Assembly: GCF_003999975.1 (NCBI RefSeq)
Contig: NZ_RJAC01000001.1
Location: 248,001-312,000, forward strand
From: Actinoplanes solisilvae
GTDB taxonomy: Bacteria; Actinomycetota; Actinomycetes; Mycobacteriales; Micromonosporaceae
DNA: 64,000 bases
Direction of reading: 5' to 3'
The position numbers and the translations under genes are program-made. The notes under the pieces are model-generated. The model was not told the origin of the DNA. It saw only the letters and a program-made list of their open reading frames with translations, and did not search any database. Of this stretch, positions 32,342 through 41,993 are shown piece after piece (position 1 is the first letter of the stretch; each line of letters opens with the position of its first letter).

Positions 32342-33929
32342 GTCGCAGGTCGACGGCGCTGCCGCGCTCGGCACCGATCTCGCCGGCCACCGTGGAGAGC
32401 AGTTCGGCGTCGACCGACGAGTCGACGGTCAGCGTCATCAGCGCCTCGCCGCCGGCCTCGCGCCGGGCCACCTGCATGGCGGCGATGTTGAGCCCGGCCT
32501 CGCCCAGCAGGGTGCCGATCGTGCCGACCACGCCGGGCCGGTCGCTGTAGCGGAAGAACAGCAGCACGCCGTCCGCGTTGAGGTCGAGGTCGAAGTCGTC
32601 GACCCCGGTCAGCTTGGCCGTCTCGCGGGCGCCGTGCACGGTCAGCGTGCCGGCGACGCTCACCGACCGGCCGTCGGGCAGCGCGCCGCGCACGGTGACC
32701 AGGTTGTGGTCGGCCGGTTCGTCGCTGATCACGAGCTCGACCTCGACCCCGCGGTCGGCGGCGAGCTGAGGAGCGTTCACATAGGTCACCCGCTCGTCGA
32801 CCACCGCCGTGAACAGCCCCTTGGTGGCCGCCAGCCGCAGCACGCCCACGTCGTGCGTGACGATCTCGCCACGCACCTCGACGGCCACGCTCGCGGCCAC
32901 CTGACCGGCCACCGCGGTGAAGACCTTGCCCAGCTTCTCGGCCAGCGCCAGCAGGGGGCGTACGTCCTCGTCGACCACGCCGCCGGCCTGCACGTTCACG
33001 GCGTCGGGCACGAACTCGCCGTCGAGGGCCAGCTTGACGCTGCGGGCCACGGAAAGACCGGCCTTGTCCTGCGCCTCGGCCGTCGACGCGCCCAGGTGCG
33101 GTGTGACGACCACGGAGTCGAGCCCGAACAGCGGCGACTCGGTGGTGGGTTCGGTGGCGAAGACGTCGAGGCCCGCGCCGGCCACCCGGCCCTCGCGCAA
33201 CGCCACGGCCAGGGCCGCCTCGTCGATCAGACCGCCGCGGGCCGCGTTCACGATGCGTACGCCCGGCTTGACCACAGCCAGCTCCTTCTCGCCGATCAGG
33301 CCGGTGGTCTCGGGCGTGCGGGGCAGATGCACCGAGATGAAATCGCTCTCGCGCAGCAACTCGTCCAGGCCGACCAGGCGTACGCCCAGTTGCGCGGCTC
33401 GGGCGGGCTGCACGTACGGGTCGTACGCGATGAGTCTCGTGCCGAAAGCGGCCATGCGCTGGGCGAAGAGCACCCCGATGCGGCCGAGCCCGACCACCCC
33501 GACGGTCTTGCCCTGCACCTCGACACCGACGAAGCGCGACCGCTCCCATCGCCCGTCCTTGAGCGAGGCGGTGGCCGTCGCCGTGTGGCGGGCGACCGCG
33601 AGCAGCAGCGCGATCGCCTGCTCGGCGGCCGAAACGATGTTGCTGGTCGGCGCGTTGACCACCAGGACGCCCCGCGCGGTCGCGGCGGCCACGTCGACGT
33701 TGTCGAGACCGACCCCGGCCCGGGCCACCACCCGCAGGCTCGTGCCGGCCTCGAGCACCTCGGCGTCGACCCTCGTGGCGCTGCGCACGATGAGCGCGTC
33801 GGCCTCGGCGACCTGGGCCAGCAGGGCCGCCCGATCGGTGCCGTCGACGTGGCGTACGTGGTAGTCGTAGGCAAGAACGTCGATGGCGGAGGGCGCTAGC
33901 TCCTCGGCGATCAGAACGACGGACGTCAC
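32277..33929 (-). CDS. serA: D-3-phosphoglycerate dehydrogenase
   Basis: A 550-residue actinobacterial-type SerA, first step of serine synthesis. It has a substrate-binding lobe, Rossmann motif GLGRIG within VGVVGLGRIGVLFAQRM, catalytic region NAARGGLIDEAAL, His in TPHLGASTAEAQ, then the extra ASB domain and the ACT domain (YSDRPGVVGTIGTLLGEAG) near the C-terminus. The GTG at 33927-33929 has GGAGG 7 nt upstream. Past the usual end (AVDLRL) there is a Pro/Gly/Ala-rich tail of about 25 residues overlapping the convergent gene, which is unusual. Confidence 0.95.
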   Translation of the reverse strand: MTSVVLIAEELAPSAIDVLAYDYHVRHVDGTDRAALLAQVAEADALIVRSATRVDAEVLEAGTSLRVVARAGVGLDNVDVAAATARGVLVVNAPTSNIVSAAEQAIALLLAVARHTATATASLKDGRWERSRFVGVEVQGKTVGVVGLGRIGVLFAQRMAAFGTRLIAYDPYVQPARAAQLGVRLVGLDELLRESDFISVHLPRTPETTGLIGEKELAVVKPGVRIVNAARGGLIDEAALAVALREGRVAGAGLDVFATEPTTESPLFGLDSVVVTPHLGASTAEAQDKAGLSVARSVKLALDGEFVPDAVNVQAGGVVDEDVRPLLALAEKLGKVFTAVAGQVAASVAVEVRGEIVTHDVGVLRLAATKGLFTAVVDERVTYVNAPQLAADRGVEVELVISDEPADHNLVTVRGALPDGRSVSVAGTLTVHGARETAKLTGVDDFDLDLNADGVLLFFRYSDRPGVVGTIGTLLGEAGLNIAAMQVARREAGGEALMTLTVDSSVDAELLSTVAGEIGAERGSAVDLRLNGSAPAAGRPSRPAGPAGRG

Positions 33930-34014
33930 GCGGCAGCCTCCGGGGATCGCGAGGGATCGATCGATGGGATCGTAAGCGCCCGGTCGCCCAGAGTCACGTG
34001 ACCGCAATCACAGC

Positions 34015-34055
34015 GGCGCCCCGCTCCACGCCGTGAACAGCGGAAGCGGGGCGCC
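34015..34055. terminator. GC-rich hairpin between ilvC and serA
   Basis: Perfect 11-bp arms GGCGCCCCGCT (34015-34025) and AGCGGGGCGCC (34045-34055) with a 19-nt loop. It lies just downstream of the ilvC stop. The T-run on the minus strand precedes the stem instead of following it, so factor-independent termination after ilvC is uncertain. It could instead act as an mRNA-stabilising or processing stem between ilvC and serA. Confidence 0.45.
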
Positions 34056-34062
34056 GGAAAAA

Positions 34063-35094
<1,032 letters not shown>

Positions 35095-35157
35095 TTACGC
35101 GGCGCGGAGCGCCGGGCCGGTCGTGCTTACGCGGCCCGGAGAGCCGGGCCTGTCGTG
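35095..35157. repeat. 32-bp tandem duplication of the ilvN 3' end
   Basis: Bases 35127-35157 encode the last nine codons and stop of ilvN (TTGPALRAA). Bases 35095-35125 repeat them with a period of 32 bp and just three differences. On the minus strand both copies read TTGPALRAA and stop, and all three differences are at third codon positions. The downstream copy lies after the ilvN stop and in a different frame from it, so it is not normally translated. Confidence 0.85.
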
Positions 35158-35642
35158 ATGGAGCGAGAACCGCGGCCGATGGCCACGAGGCCCGACTGGA
35201 CCATCTCCTTGATGCCGTACGGCTCGAGGTCGCGCAGCAACGCATCCAGCTTGTCGGGGTTGCCCGTCGCCTCGATGGTGAGGGTGTCCGGTGCGACGTC
35301 GATCACCTTCGCCCGGAACAGCTCGACCGTCTCGAGCACCTGGCTGCGCTGCGCACGATCGGCACGCACCTTGACCAGCAGAAGCTCGCGCTGGACGGAC
35401 TGACCCGGGTCCAGCTCGACGATCTTCAGGACGTTCACCAGCTTGTTGAGCTGCTTGGTCACCTGCTCCAGGGGTGAGGAGTCGGCGTTGACCACGATCG
35501 TGATGCGGGAGACGTCCGGGTTCTCCGTCTCGCCCACCGCAAGGGAGTCGATGTTGAAGCCGCGCCGGGAGAAGAGGCCGCTGACCCGCGCGAGCACGCT
35601 CGGCTTGTTCTCGACCAGCACGGACAAGGTGTGCTTATTCAT
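35127..35642 (-). CDS. ilvN: Acetolactate synthase small (regulatory) subunit
   Basis: A 171-residue regulatory subunit with an N-terminal ACT domain (HTLSVLVENKPSVLARVSGL, FSRRGFNIDSLAVGETE) that binds valine, and the C-terminal ALS_ss domain (TLTIEATGNPDKLDALLRDL). It activates IlvB and confers feedback inhibition. It lies 2 bp downstream of ilvB in the ilvB-ilvN-ilvC operon. Its final nine codons and stop are tandemly duplicated downstream. Confidence 0.97.
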   Translation of the reverse strand: MNKHTLSVLVENKPSVLARVSGLFSRRGFNIDSLAVGETENPDVSRITIVVNADSSPLEQVTKQLNKLVNVLKIVELDPGQSVQRELLLVKVRADRAQRSQVLETVELFRAKVIDVAPDTLTIEATGNPDKLDALLRDLEPYGIKEMVQSGLVAIGRGSRSITTGPALRAA

Positions 35643-35644
35643 GA

Positions 35645-37474
35645 TCAGAGGTCGTCCTCTTCGAAGGCCGGGCGCACGTCCCGGGCGAACATGATCTCGT
35701 CATTGCTCGTGCCGGCCGCGACCATCGGCCAGACCATCGCGTCCTTGCCGACCGTGAAGTCGATGACCACGGGCGCGTCGTTGATCTCCATCGCCTGCTG
35801 GATGATCTTGTCGACGTCGTCCTTCGACTCGCAGCGCAGGCCGACGCAGCCCAGCGCCTCGGCCAGCTTCACGAAGTCGGGGATGCGGTGCTTGTGGGTG
35901 CCCAGCTCGGTGTTCGAGTAACGGCCCTCGTAGAACAGGGTCTGCCACTGCCGCACCATGCCCAGGTTGCCGTTGTTGATGACGGCGATCTTGACCGGGA
36001 TGCCCTCGAGCGCGCAGGTGGCCAGCTCCTGATTGGTCATCTGGAAGCAGCCGTCGCCGTCGATCGCCCACACCGCGGTGTCGGGCTTGCCGACCTTGGC
36101 GCCCATCGCGGCCGGGACCGCGTAGCCCATGGTTCCGGCGCCGCCCGAGTTCAGCCACGTGCCCGGCTTCTCGTACTTGATGAACTGCGAAGCCCACATC
36201 TGGTGCTGGCCGACGCCGGCCACGTAGATCGCGTCGGGGCCGACCAGCTCGCCGATACGTTCGATCACGTACTGCGGGGCCAGGCTGCCGTCGGTCGGCT
36301 CGTCGTAGCCCAGCGGGTAGCGCTCGCGCAGGTCGTTCAGCGTCGCCCACCACGGCTCGTACTGCCCGGCGCCCTCGGCCGCGGCGGAGACGGCGGCGAT
36401 CAGCTCGTCGATCACGTGCCGCGCGTCACCGACGATCGGGACGTCGGCGTGCCGGTTCTTGCCGATCTCGGCCGGGTCGATGTCGGCGTGCACGATCTTG
36501 GCGTCCGGCGCGAACGAGTTGAGCTGGCCGGTGACCCGGTCGTCGAAGCGGGCGCCCAGGGTGACCAGCAGGTCGGCCTTCTGCAGCGCGTAGACCGCCG
36601 GGACGGTGCCGTGCATGCCGGGCATGCCCAGGTGCTGCGGGTGCGAATCGGGGAACGCGCCGAGCGCCATCAGGGTGGTGACCACCGGGATGCCGGTCAG
36701 CTCGGCCAGGCGGCGCAGCCCGTCGGTGGCGCCGGCCTTGAGCACGCCGCCACCGACGTAGAGGACCGGGCGGCGGGACGCGGCGATCAGCCGGGCCGCT
36801 TCGCGGATCTGCTTGCCGTGCGGGTGCAGGGTGGGCCGGTAACCGGGCAGGTCGAGCGCCGGCGGCCAGGTGAAGGTGGTCTGCGCCTGCAGCACGTCCT
36901 TCGGGATGTCGACCAGGACCGGACCGGGACGACCGGTGGCGGCCAGGTGGAACGCCTCGGCCAGGATGCGCGGGACCTCCTCGGCCGACTGCACCAGGAA
37001 GTTGTGCTTCGTGATCGGCAGCGTGATGCCCTGGATGTCGGCCTCCTGGAAGGCGTCCGTACCGATCGAGGGCCGCGCCACCTGGCCGGTGATCGCGACG
37101 ATCGGGACCGAGTCCATGTAGGCGTCGGCGATCGGGGTGACCAGGTTGGTCGCGCCCGGGCCGCTGGTCGCGATGCAGACGCCGACCTTGCCGGTGGCCT
37201 GCGCGTAGCCGGTGGCGGCGTGGCCCGCGCCCTGCTCGTGGCGCACCAGGATGTGCCGGACCTTGGAGTCGTAGAGCGGGTCGTAGGCCGGGAGGATCGC
37301 GCCGCCCGGGATGCCGAACGCGACCTCGACCCCGAGCGCCTCGAGCGACCGGACGAGCGCGCCGGCGCCCGACGTCTGAACCGGGGAGGCTACGGCCTGG
37401 GTCTGGCCGGCGGCCGCCGCGACGGTGGCCGGGCTGGCTCGGTGAGCGAGAGTCTCGGGAGTGGGTCTCGTCAT
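35645..37474 (-). CDS. ilvB: Acetolactate synthase large (catalytic) subunit
   Basis: A 609-residue ThDP- and FAD-dependent synthase. The ThDP Glu is in [33 protein letters not shown] and [19 protein letters not shown] are typical of AHAS. The ThDP/Mg2+ motif is [15 protein letters not shown] through [12 protein letters not shown]. It forms acetolactate or acetohydroxybutyrate. An Ala/Thr-rich N-terminal tail of about 35 residues precedes the fold, as in other actinobacteria. Its leader carries a short peptide and two hairpins at 37521-37623. Confidence 0.97.
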   Translation of the reverse strand: MTRPTPETLAHRASPATVAAAAGQTQAVASPVQTSGAGALVRSLEALGVEVAFGIPGGAILPAYDPLYDSKVRHILVRHEQGAGHAATGYAQATGKVGVCIATSGPGATNLVTPIADAYMDSVPIVAITGQVARPSIGTDAFQEADIQGITLPITKHNFLVQSAEEVPRILAEAFHLAATGRPGPVLVDIPKDVLQAQTTFTWPPALDLPGYRPTLHPHGKQIREAARLIAASRRPVLYVGGGVLKAGATDGLRRLAELTGIPVVTTLMALGAFPDSHPQHLGMPGMHGTVPAVYALQKADLLVTLGARFDDRVTGQLNSFAPDAKIVHADIDPAEIGKNRHADVPIVGDARHVIDELIAAVSAAAEGAGQYEPWWATLNDLRERYPLGYDEPTDGSLAPQYVIERIGELVGPDAIYVAGVGQHQMWASQFIKYEKPGTWLNSGGAGTMGYAVPAAMGAKVGKPDTAVWAIDGDGCFQMTNQELATCALEGIPVKIAVINNGNLGMVRQWQTLFYEGRYSNTELGTHKHRIPDFVKLAEALGCVGLRCESKDDVDKIIQQAMEINDAPVVIDFTVGKDAMVWPMVAAGTSNDEIMFARDVRPAFEEDDL

Positions 37475-37520
37475 GGCACTTCTACCCTCTACGAATGGGA
37501 GTCAGCTGTATGTGAGCAAC

Positions 37521-37593
37521 AAAAAAGGCCCTCGTGCCGGAAGCACGGGACCTAGCGCACTCTCGCCGCCTGGAAGAGGCGGCACGAGTGCGC
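37521..37593 (-). terminator. ilvB leader attenuator (two tandem hairpins)
   Basis: In the minus direction, hairpin 1 (37593-37555) has arms GCGCACTC/GAGTGCGC plus inner GCCGCC/GGCGGC and starts directly after the leader stop codon. Hairpin 2 (37552-37527) pairs GGTCCCGTGC with GCACGAGGGCC (one bulged A) and is followed by six T (37521-37526). The layout is the same as upstream of cimA: peptide, hairpin touching its stop codon, then T-tailed terminator. Confidence 0.78.
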
Positions 37594-37623
37594 TCACATA
37601 AGTACTCGGGACGCGAAGCACAT
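37594..37623 (-). CDS. Candidate ilvB leader peptide
   Basis: A nine-residue ORF, MCFASRVLM, with adjacent GTA (Val) and CTT (Leu), both rare codons in this genome. It ends with TGA immediately before the first leader hairpin. The predicted -10 places the transcript start within a base or two of the ATG, so the peptide may be translated from a leaderless mRNA. A second frame (starting MRQGWQHVLRVPS) runs through both hairpins and is less likely. Confidence 0.5.
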   Translation of the reverse strand: MCFASRVLM

Positions 37624-37630
37624 GCTGCCA

Positions 37631-37659
37631 ACCTTGCCGCATCTCACGCGGTGAGTCAA
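37631..37659 (-). promoter_or_regulatory. Predicted ilvB promoter
   Basis: On the minus strand TTGACT (37659-37654) and CAAGGT (37636-37631) are separated by 17 bp, a plausible housekeeping sigma promoter. It would start transcription near 37624, adjacent to the leader ATG. It sits between the GGDEF-EAL stop at 37677 and the leader peptide. Confidence 0.5.
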
Positions 37660-37676
37660 CTGATCCCACATTTTGA

Positions 37677-39986
37677 TCACTCGGACGACTCACCCGTTGG
37701 GGTGCCGAAGCCCGGATCGCTCGGCAGCAACGCTCTGAGCTGCCGCATTCCGGGCCCGAGCATGACGACCTGGCTGCGCGGAGACGCGTCCACAGGGGGC
37801 GCCGAACGCGGCGCCGGCGTCGGCCGGGCGCCGCCCTGCCGCAACGTCTGCAACTGCGCCTCGAGATGTTCGGCCGGGACACCCCAGCCGAACAGCGAGC
37901 CCTGCCCGAGACGACAGCCCGCCTCCTCGACGACCGCTCGCTGCGCCGGAGTGCCGATGCCCTCGGCGAGCACCTCGAGACCGAGCCGGTGCCCGAGCCG
38001 CACCACCACGTCGACCAGCGGCGCCGCCGTTCCCGTACGAGACTCGGGCTCGGCCACCAGCGCGTGATCGATCTTCAGGATGTCGACCGGCAGCGTGCGG
38101 AGCTGGCCGAGCGAGGAGTAACCCGCGCCGAAATCGTCGAGCGCGATGCGTACCCCGGTGGCGCGCAGCTCGGCGAGGCGGCTGATCAGCTCTTCCATGT
38201 CGGTGGCGACGGCGTGCTCGGTCACCTCGAGCACGAGCCGCTGCGGGGGCACGCCCTGCTGCTCGAGGACCGCGGCGACCTGCCCCGCATAGTCGGCGGC
38301 GTGCAGCTCCTTGGGCGAGAGGTTGACCGAGACCCAGACGTCGTGACCCTTGGCCAGCCAGTCGGCGAGCTGGACGCAGGCCTGCTCGAGCACCCACGCG
38401 CCGATCCGGTTGATCAGCCCGGACTCCTCGGCCACCGGGATGAACTCGTCGGGCCGCACCGACCCGAGCGTGGGGTGGTGCCAGCGCAGCAGCGCCTCGG
38501 CGCCGACCGGCCGCATCGAGGGCAGCGCCACCACCGGTTGGAAGACGAGCCGGAGCTGCTCGCGGTCGATCGCGTGACGCAGCTCGCTCTCCAGCGTGGC
38601 CCGCCGGCGCAGCAGTTCGTCGTAGCGGGCCTGATAGCGCTCGACCCGGTTCTTGCCGCGCTGCTTGGCGTAGCGCAGGGCCAGGTCGGCGTCGCGGATC
38701 ATGTCGCCGGTGTCGGCCACGCCCAGGCTGGCCGAGAGGAAGACCGAACCACCATCGACCTCGTACGGTTCCCCGAGCACGGCGAGCAGCCGGTGAGCCG
38801 TGAGCGTCGCCTCGTCGGCCGTGCCGCGCATGAGGATGGCGAACTCGTCGCCGCCGAGCCGGGCGGCCACGTCGCCGTCGAGCAGGTTGCGGCGCAGCCG
38901 CTCGCCCACCTCGGTCAGCACGGCGTCGCCCACGTCGTGGCCGCGCATGTCGTTGACCGTCTTGAAGCCGTCGAGGTCGATGCCGACCAGCACCAGGGAG
39001 TCGCCGCTGTCGCGTAGCGCCCGCTGCAGCCCGCGGCGGTTGGCCAGGCCGGTCAGCGGGTCGGTGTGGGCCAGCTCGCGGAAGTGCGCCTCACGTGAAC
39101 GCAGCTCGAGCGTGTAGCGCTTCACGTCTTTGAGCGCGAGGTATTGCCGGCCGACCAGCGCGAAGCCCTCGACGCTGACGGCGAGATAGCCGTAAAGATC
39201 GAAATCGCCGCCGCGCCCGAGGTGATAACCGAGCGCCGCGACCATCGCCGTCATGGAGACCACCGCGTACGCCGATCCGCGCTCGGTGACGTGGCCGGCG
39301 ACCTCGACCGGGCGGTCGGCCACCTTGACCGCGCGGGCGATCACGAAGAGCCCGGCCGGCAGCAGCAGCGCGCCGGTCAGCACGGCGCCGTCCCAGTCCT
39401 GGCAGATGCCGCTGGCGATGGCGACCGCGGCGCCGGCGACCAACGTCACCCCGGCGGCCACCCGTACGGTGGTCAGCCGCGGGCGGTGCGCGTGCAGGGC
39501 GAGCACGATGGTCAGGCCCAGCGAGATCACCGTGAGACCGGCCGGGACCAGCACCGACGGGCAGGCCATCGGGGTCGCGTCGCCCAGGATGCGGGTCGGC
39601 GCGGTGATCAGCACCCAGCCGACGAACCAGATCGACGCCGCGACCACGAGCCCGTCGAGCAGGTGCCGCACGGCCGCCCCCGGGCTTTCGGCCGCGCCCG
39701 GCAGCGCGGCTGTGCCGACCAGCAGGGTGAGGATGCCGAGCGCCGTGCCGGCGGCCACCGCCGAGCCCAGGCCCGTGCGCGGCGGGGCCGCGGTGGTGAG
39801 AAGCACAGTGAGCACGCCCGCGAGGGCGGCGCCGGTCGCGACCGCACCCCCGGCGGCCAGCAGCAGATGGGCCCGGCGAGCGGCCCCGGTATGACGGCGG
39901 CCGGACGCGCCCAGCAGGGCAACGGCCGGGACCGCGACCAGCAGGCTCGCGAGCCCCGCCAGCTCCACGCCGGACGGTGAATGCAC
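37677..39986 (-). CDS. Membrane GGDEF-EAL cyclic-di-GMP protein
   Basis: A 769-residue protein. An N-terminal membrane module of about nine hydrophobic helices (residues 1-290) is followed by a GGDEF domain with intact RLGGDEFAIL (about 370-376) and an EAL domain with VGAEALLRWHHP, ALDDFGAGYSSL, DILKIDHAL and VLAEGIGT. The EGVE-type motif reads EGIG, losing its second Glu, so phosphodiesterase activity is not certain. No PAS domain is seen. It may synthesise or degrade c-di-GMP in response to a membrane signal. It begins at a GTG (39984-39986). Confidence 0.9.
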   Translation of the reverse strand: MHSPSGVELAGLASLLVAVPAVALLGASGRRHTGAARRAHLLLAAGGAVATGAALAGVLTVLLTTAAPPRTGLGSAVAAGTALGILTLLVGTAALPGAAESPGAAVRHLLDGLVVAASIWFVGWVLITAPTRILGDATPMACPSVLVPAGLTVISLGLTIVLALHAHRPRLTTVRVAAGVTLVAGAAVAIASGICQDWDGAVLTGALLLPAGLFVIARAVKVADRPVEVAGHVTERGSAYAVVSMTAMVAALGYHLGRGGDFDLYGYLAVSVEGFALVGRQYLALKDVKRYTLELRSREAHFRELAHTDPLTGLANRRGLQRALRDSGDSLVLVGIDLDGFKTVNDMRGHDVGDAVLTEVGERLRRNLLDGDVAARLGGDEFAILMRGTADEATLTAHRLLAVLGEPYEVDGGSVFLSASLGVADTGDMIRDADLALRYAKQRGKNRVERYQARYDELLRRRATLESELRHAIDREQLRLVFQPVVALPSMRPVGAEALLRWHHPTLGSVRPDEFIPVAEESGLINRIGAWVLEQACVQLADWLAKGHDVWVSVNLSPKELHAADYAGQVAAVLEQQGVPPQRLVLEVTEHAVATDMEELISRLAELRATGVRIALDDFGAGYSSLGQLRTLPVDILKIDHALVAEPESRTGTAAPLVDVVVRLGHRLGLEVLAEGIGTPAQRAVVEEAGCRLGQGSLFGWGVPAEHLEAQLQTLRQGGARPTPAPRSAPPVDASPRSQVVMLGPGMRQLRALLPSDPGFGTPTGESSE

Positions 39987-40087
39987 GCGAACACTCTGCC
40001 GGATCTCCGAGCCAATAAGAAGCCCCGGAATCCCGGCCTGTGGACAGGCGAGGCCGTTTCCGTCTCGAACGGTGGCACTATGAGGGG

Positions 40088-41935
40088 ATGCCTGACCTGC
40101 GTTCTCGGACCTCGACCCACGGTCGGACCATGGCCGGCGCGCGTGCCCTCTGGCGCGCCACCGGGATGACCGACGACGACTTCGGCAAGCCCATCGTGGC
40201 CATCGCCAACAGCTACACCCAGTTCGTACCGGGTCACGTGCACCTCAAAGACCTCGGCGGCCTCGTCGCCGACTCGATCGCGAAAGCCGGCGGCGTCGGG
40301 CGCGAGTTCAACACGATCGCCGTCGACGACGGCATCGCGATGGGCCACGGCGGCATGCTCTATTCGCTGCCCAGCCGCGAGCTGATCGCCGACGCGGTCG
40401 AATACATGGTCAACGCCCACTGCGCCGACGCCCTCGTCTGCATCTCGAACTGCGACAAGATCACCCCCGGCATGCTGATCGCCGCCCTGCGGCTCAACAT
40501 CCCGACGGTCTTCGTCAGCGGCGGCCCGATGGAGGCCGGCAAGACGGTCGCCATCGAGGGCATCGTTCACGAGAAGCTCGACCTGATCGACGCGATGAGC
40601 GCCAGCGCCAACGAGAACGTGACCGACGAGCAGCTCGGCGTCATCGAGCGCTCGGCCTGCCCGACCTGCGGCTCGTGCTCGGGCATGTTCACCGCCAACT
40701 CGATGAACTGCCTCACCGAGGCCATCGGCCTGGCCCTGCCCGGCAACGGCTCGACACTGGCGACCCACGCCTCTCGCAAGCAGCTCTTCGAGAAGGCCGG
40801 CGAGCTGATCGTGCAGATCGCCAAGGACTACTACGAGAAGGACGACGAGTCCGTTCTCCCCCGTAACATCGCGAACCGGTCGGCCTTCGAGAACGCCGTG
40901 GCCCTCGACGTGGCGATGGGCGGCTCCACCAACACCGTGCTGCACCTGCTGGCCGCCGCCCGCGAGGCCGAACTCGACTTCAGCGTGGCCGACATCGACG
41001 CCATCTCGCGCCGGGTGCCGTGCCTGGCCAAGGTCGCGCCGAACAGCGTGAAATACCACATGGAGGACGTGCACCGGGCCGGTGGCATCCCCGCCCTGCT
41101 CGGCGAGCTCCACCGCGGCGGCTCGCTCAAGACCGACGTCCGCTCGATCCACTCCCCCGACCTCGACACGTGGCTGGCCGAGTGGGACATCCGAGGCGGC
41201 AGCCCGTCCGACGCGGCGCTCGATCTCTTCCACGCGGCCCCCGGCGGCGTGCGCACGACCCAGCCGTTCAGCACCGAGAACCGCTGGGCGACCCTCGACA
41301 CCGACGGCCAGGACGGCTGCATCCGCTCGGTCGACCACGCGTACACGGTCGACGGCGGCCTGGCCATCCTCTTCGGCAACCTCGCCCCCGACGGCTGCGT
41401 GGTCAAGACGGCCGGCGTCGACGAGTCGCTGTGGAAATTCACCGGTCCCGCGCGGGTCTACGAGTCGCAGGACGCCGCCGTCGACGGCATCCTCGGCAAA
41501 GAGGTCGTCGAGGGCGACGTGGTGGTCATCCGCTACGAGGGGCCCAAGGGCGGCCCCGGCATGCAGGAGATGCTCTACCCGACGAGCTTCCTCAAGGGCC
41601 GCGGCCTCGGCAAGGCGTGCGCGCTGATCACCGACGGCCGCTTCTCCGGCGGCACCAGCGGCCTCTCCATCGGCCACGTCTCCCCCGAGGCGGGCGCCGG
41701 CGGCCTGATCGCCCTGGTCCAGACGGGTGACGAGATCACCATCGACATCCCCGGCCGCAGCATCACGCTGAACGTCACCGACGAGGAACTGGCCCAGCGC
41801 CGCCACGAGGAGGAACGCCGGGCCAAGCCGTTCACCCCGGTCGACCGCCAGCGGCCGGTGTCGGCCGCCCTGCGCGCCTACGCCTCGATGGCCACCAGCG
41901 CCAGCGACGGCGCCTACCGCAAGGTCCCCGAGTGA
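40088..41935 (+). CDS. ilvD: Dihydroxy-acid dehydratase
   Basis: A 615-residue IlvD/Edd-family enzyme that dehydrates dihydroxyisovalerate and dihydroxymethylvalerate. The Fe-S cysteines appear in [13 protein letters not shown] and [33 protein letters not shown] and [20 protein letters not shown] are family signatures. The ATG at 40088 ([19 protein letters not shown]) is chosen from conservation over the upstream in-frame ATG at 40040. It is transcribed away from the ilvBNC operon and ends at a bidirectional terminator. Confidence 0.97.
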   Translation: MPDLRSRTSTHGRTMAGARALWRATGMTDDDFGKPIVAIANSYTQFVPGHVHLKDLGGLVADSIAKAGGVGREFNTIAVDDGIAMGHGGMLYSLPSRELIADAVEYMVNAHCADALVCISNCDKITPGMLIAALRLNIPTVFVSGGPMEAGKTVAIEGIVHEKLDLIDAMSASANENVTDEQLGVIERSACPTCGSCSGMFTANSMNCLTEAIGLALPGNGSTLATHASRKQLFEKAGELIVQIAKDYYEKDDESVLPRNIANRSAFENAVALDVAMGGSTNTVLHLLAAAREAELDFSVADIDAISRRVPCLAKVAPNSVKYHMEDVHRAGGIPALLGELHRGGSLKTDVRSIHSPDLDTWLAEWDIRGGSPSDAALDLFHAAPGGVRTTQPFSTENRWATLDTDGQDGCIRSVDHAYTVDGGLAILFGNLAPDGCVVKTAGVDESLWKFTGPARVYESQDAAVDGILGKEVVEGDVVVIRYEGPKGGPGMQEMLYPTSFLKGRGLGKACALITDGRFSGGTSGLSIGHVSPEAGAGGLIALVQTGDEITIDIPGRSITLNVTDEELAQRRHEEERRAKPFTPVDRQRPVSAALRAYASMATSASDGAYRKVPE

Positions 41936-41950
41936 CAGCTACGACATGAA

Positions 41951-41980
41951 GAACGGCCCGGACCTCGGTCCGGGCCGTTC
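41951..41980. terminator. Bidirectional terminator between ilvD and the peroxidase gene
   Basis: Stem GAACGGCCCGGAC (41951-41963), loop CTCG, and complement ending at 41980. On the plus strand TGTTTC follows. It lies between converging genes, 15 bp after ilvD and 13 bp after the stop of the large minus-strand gene, so it serves both. Confidence 0.85.
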
Positions 41981-41993
41981 TGTTTCACGCTCG

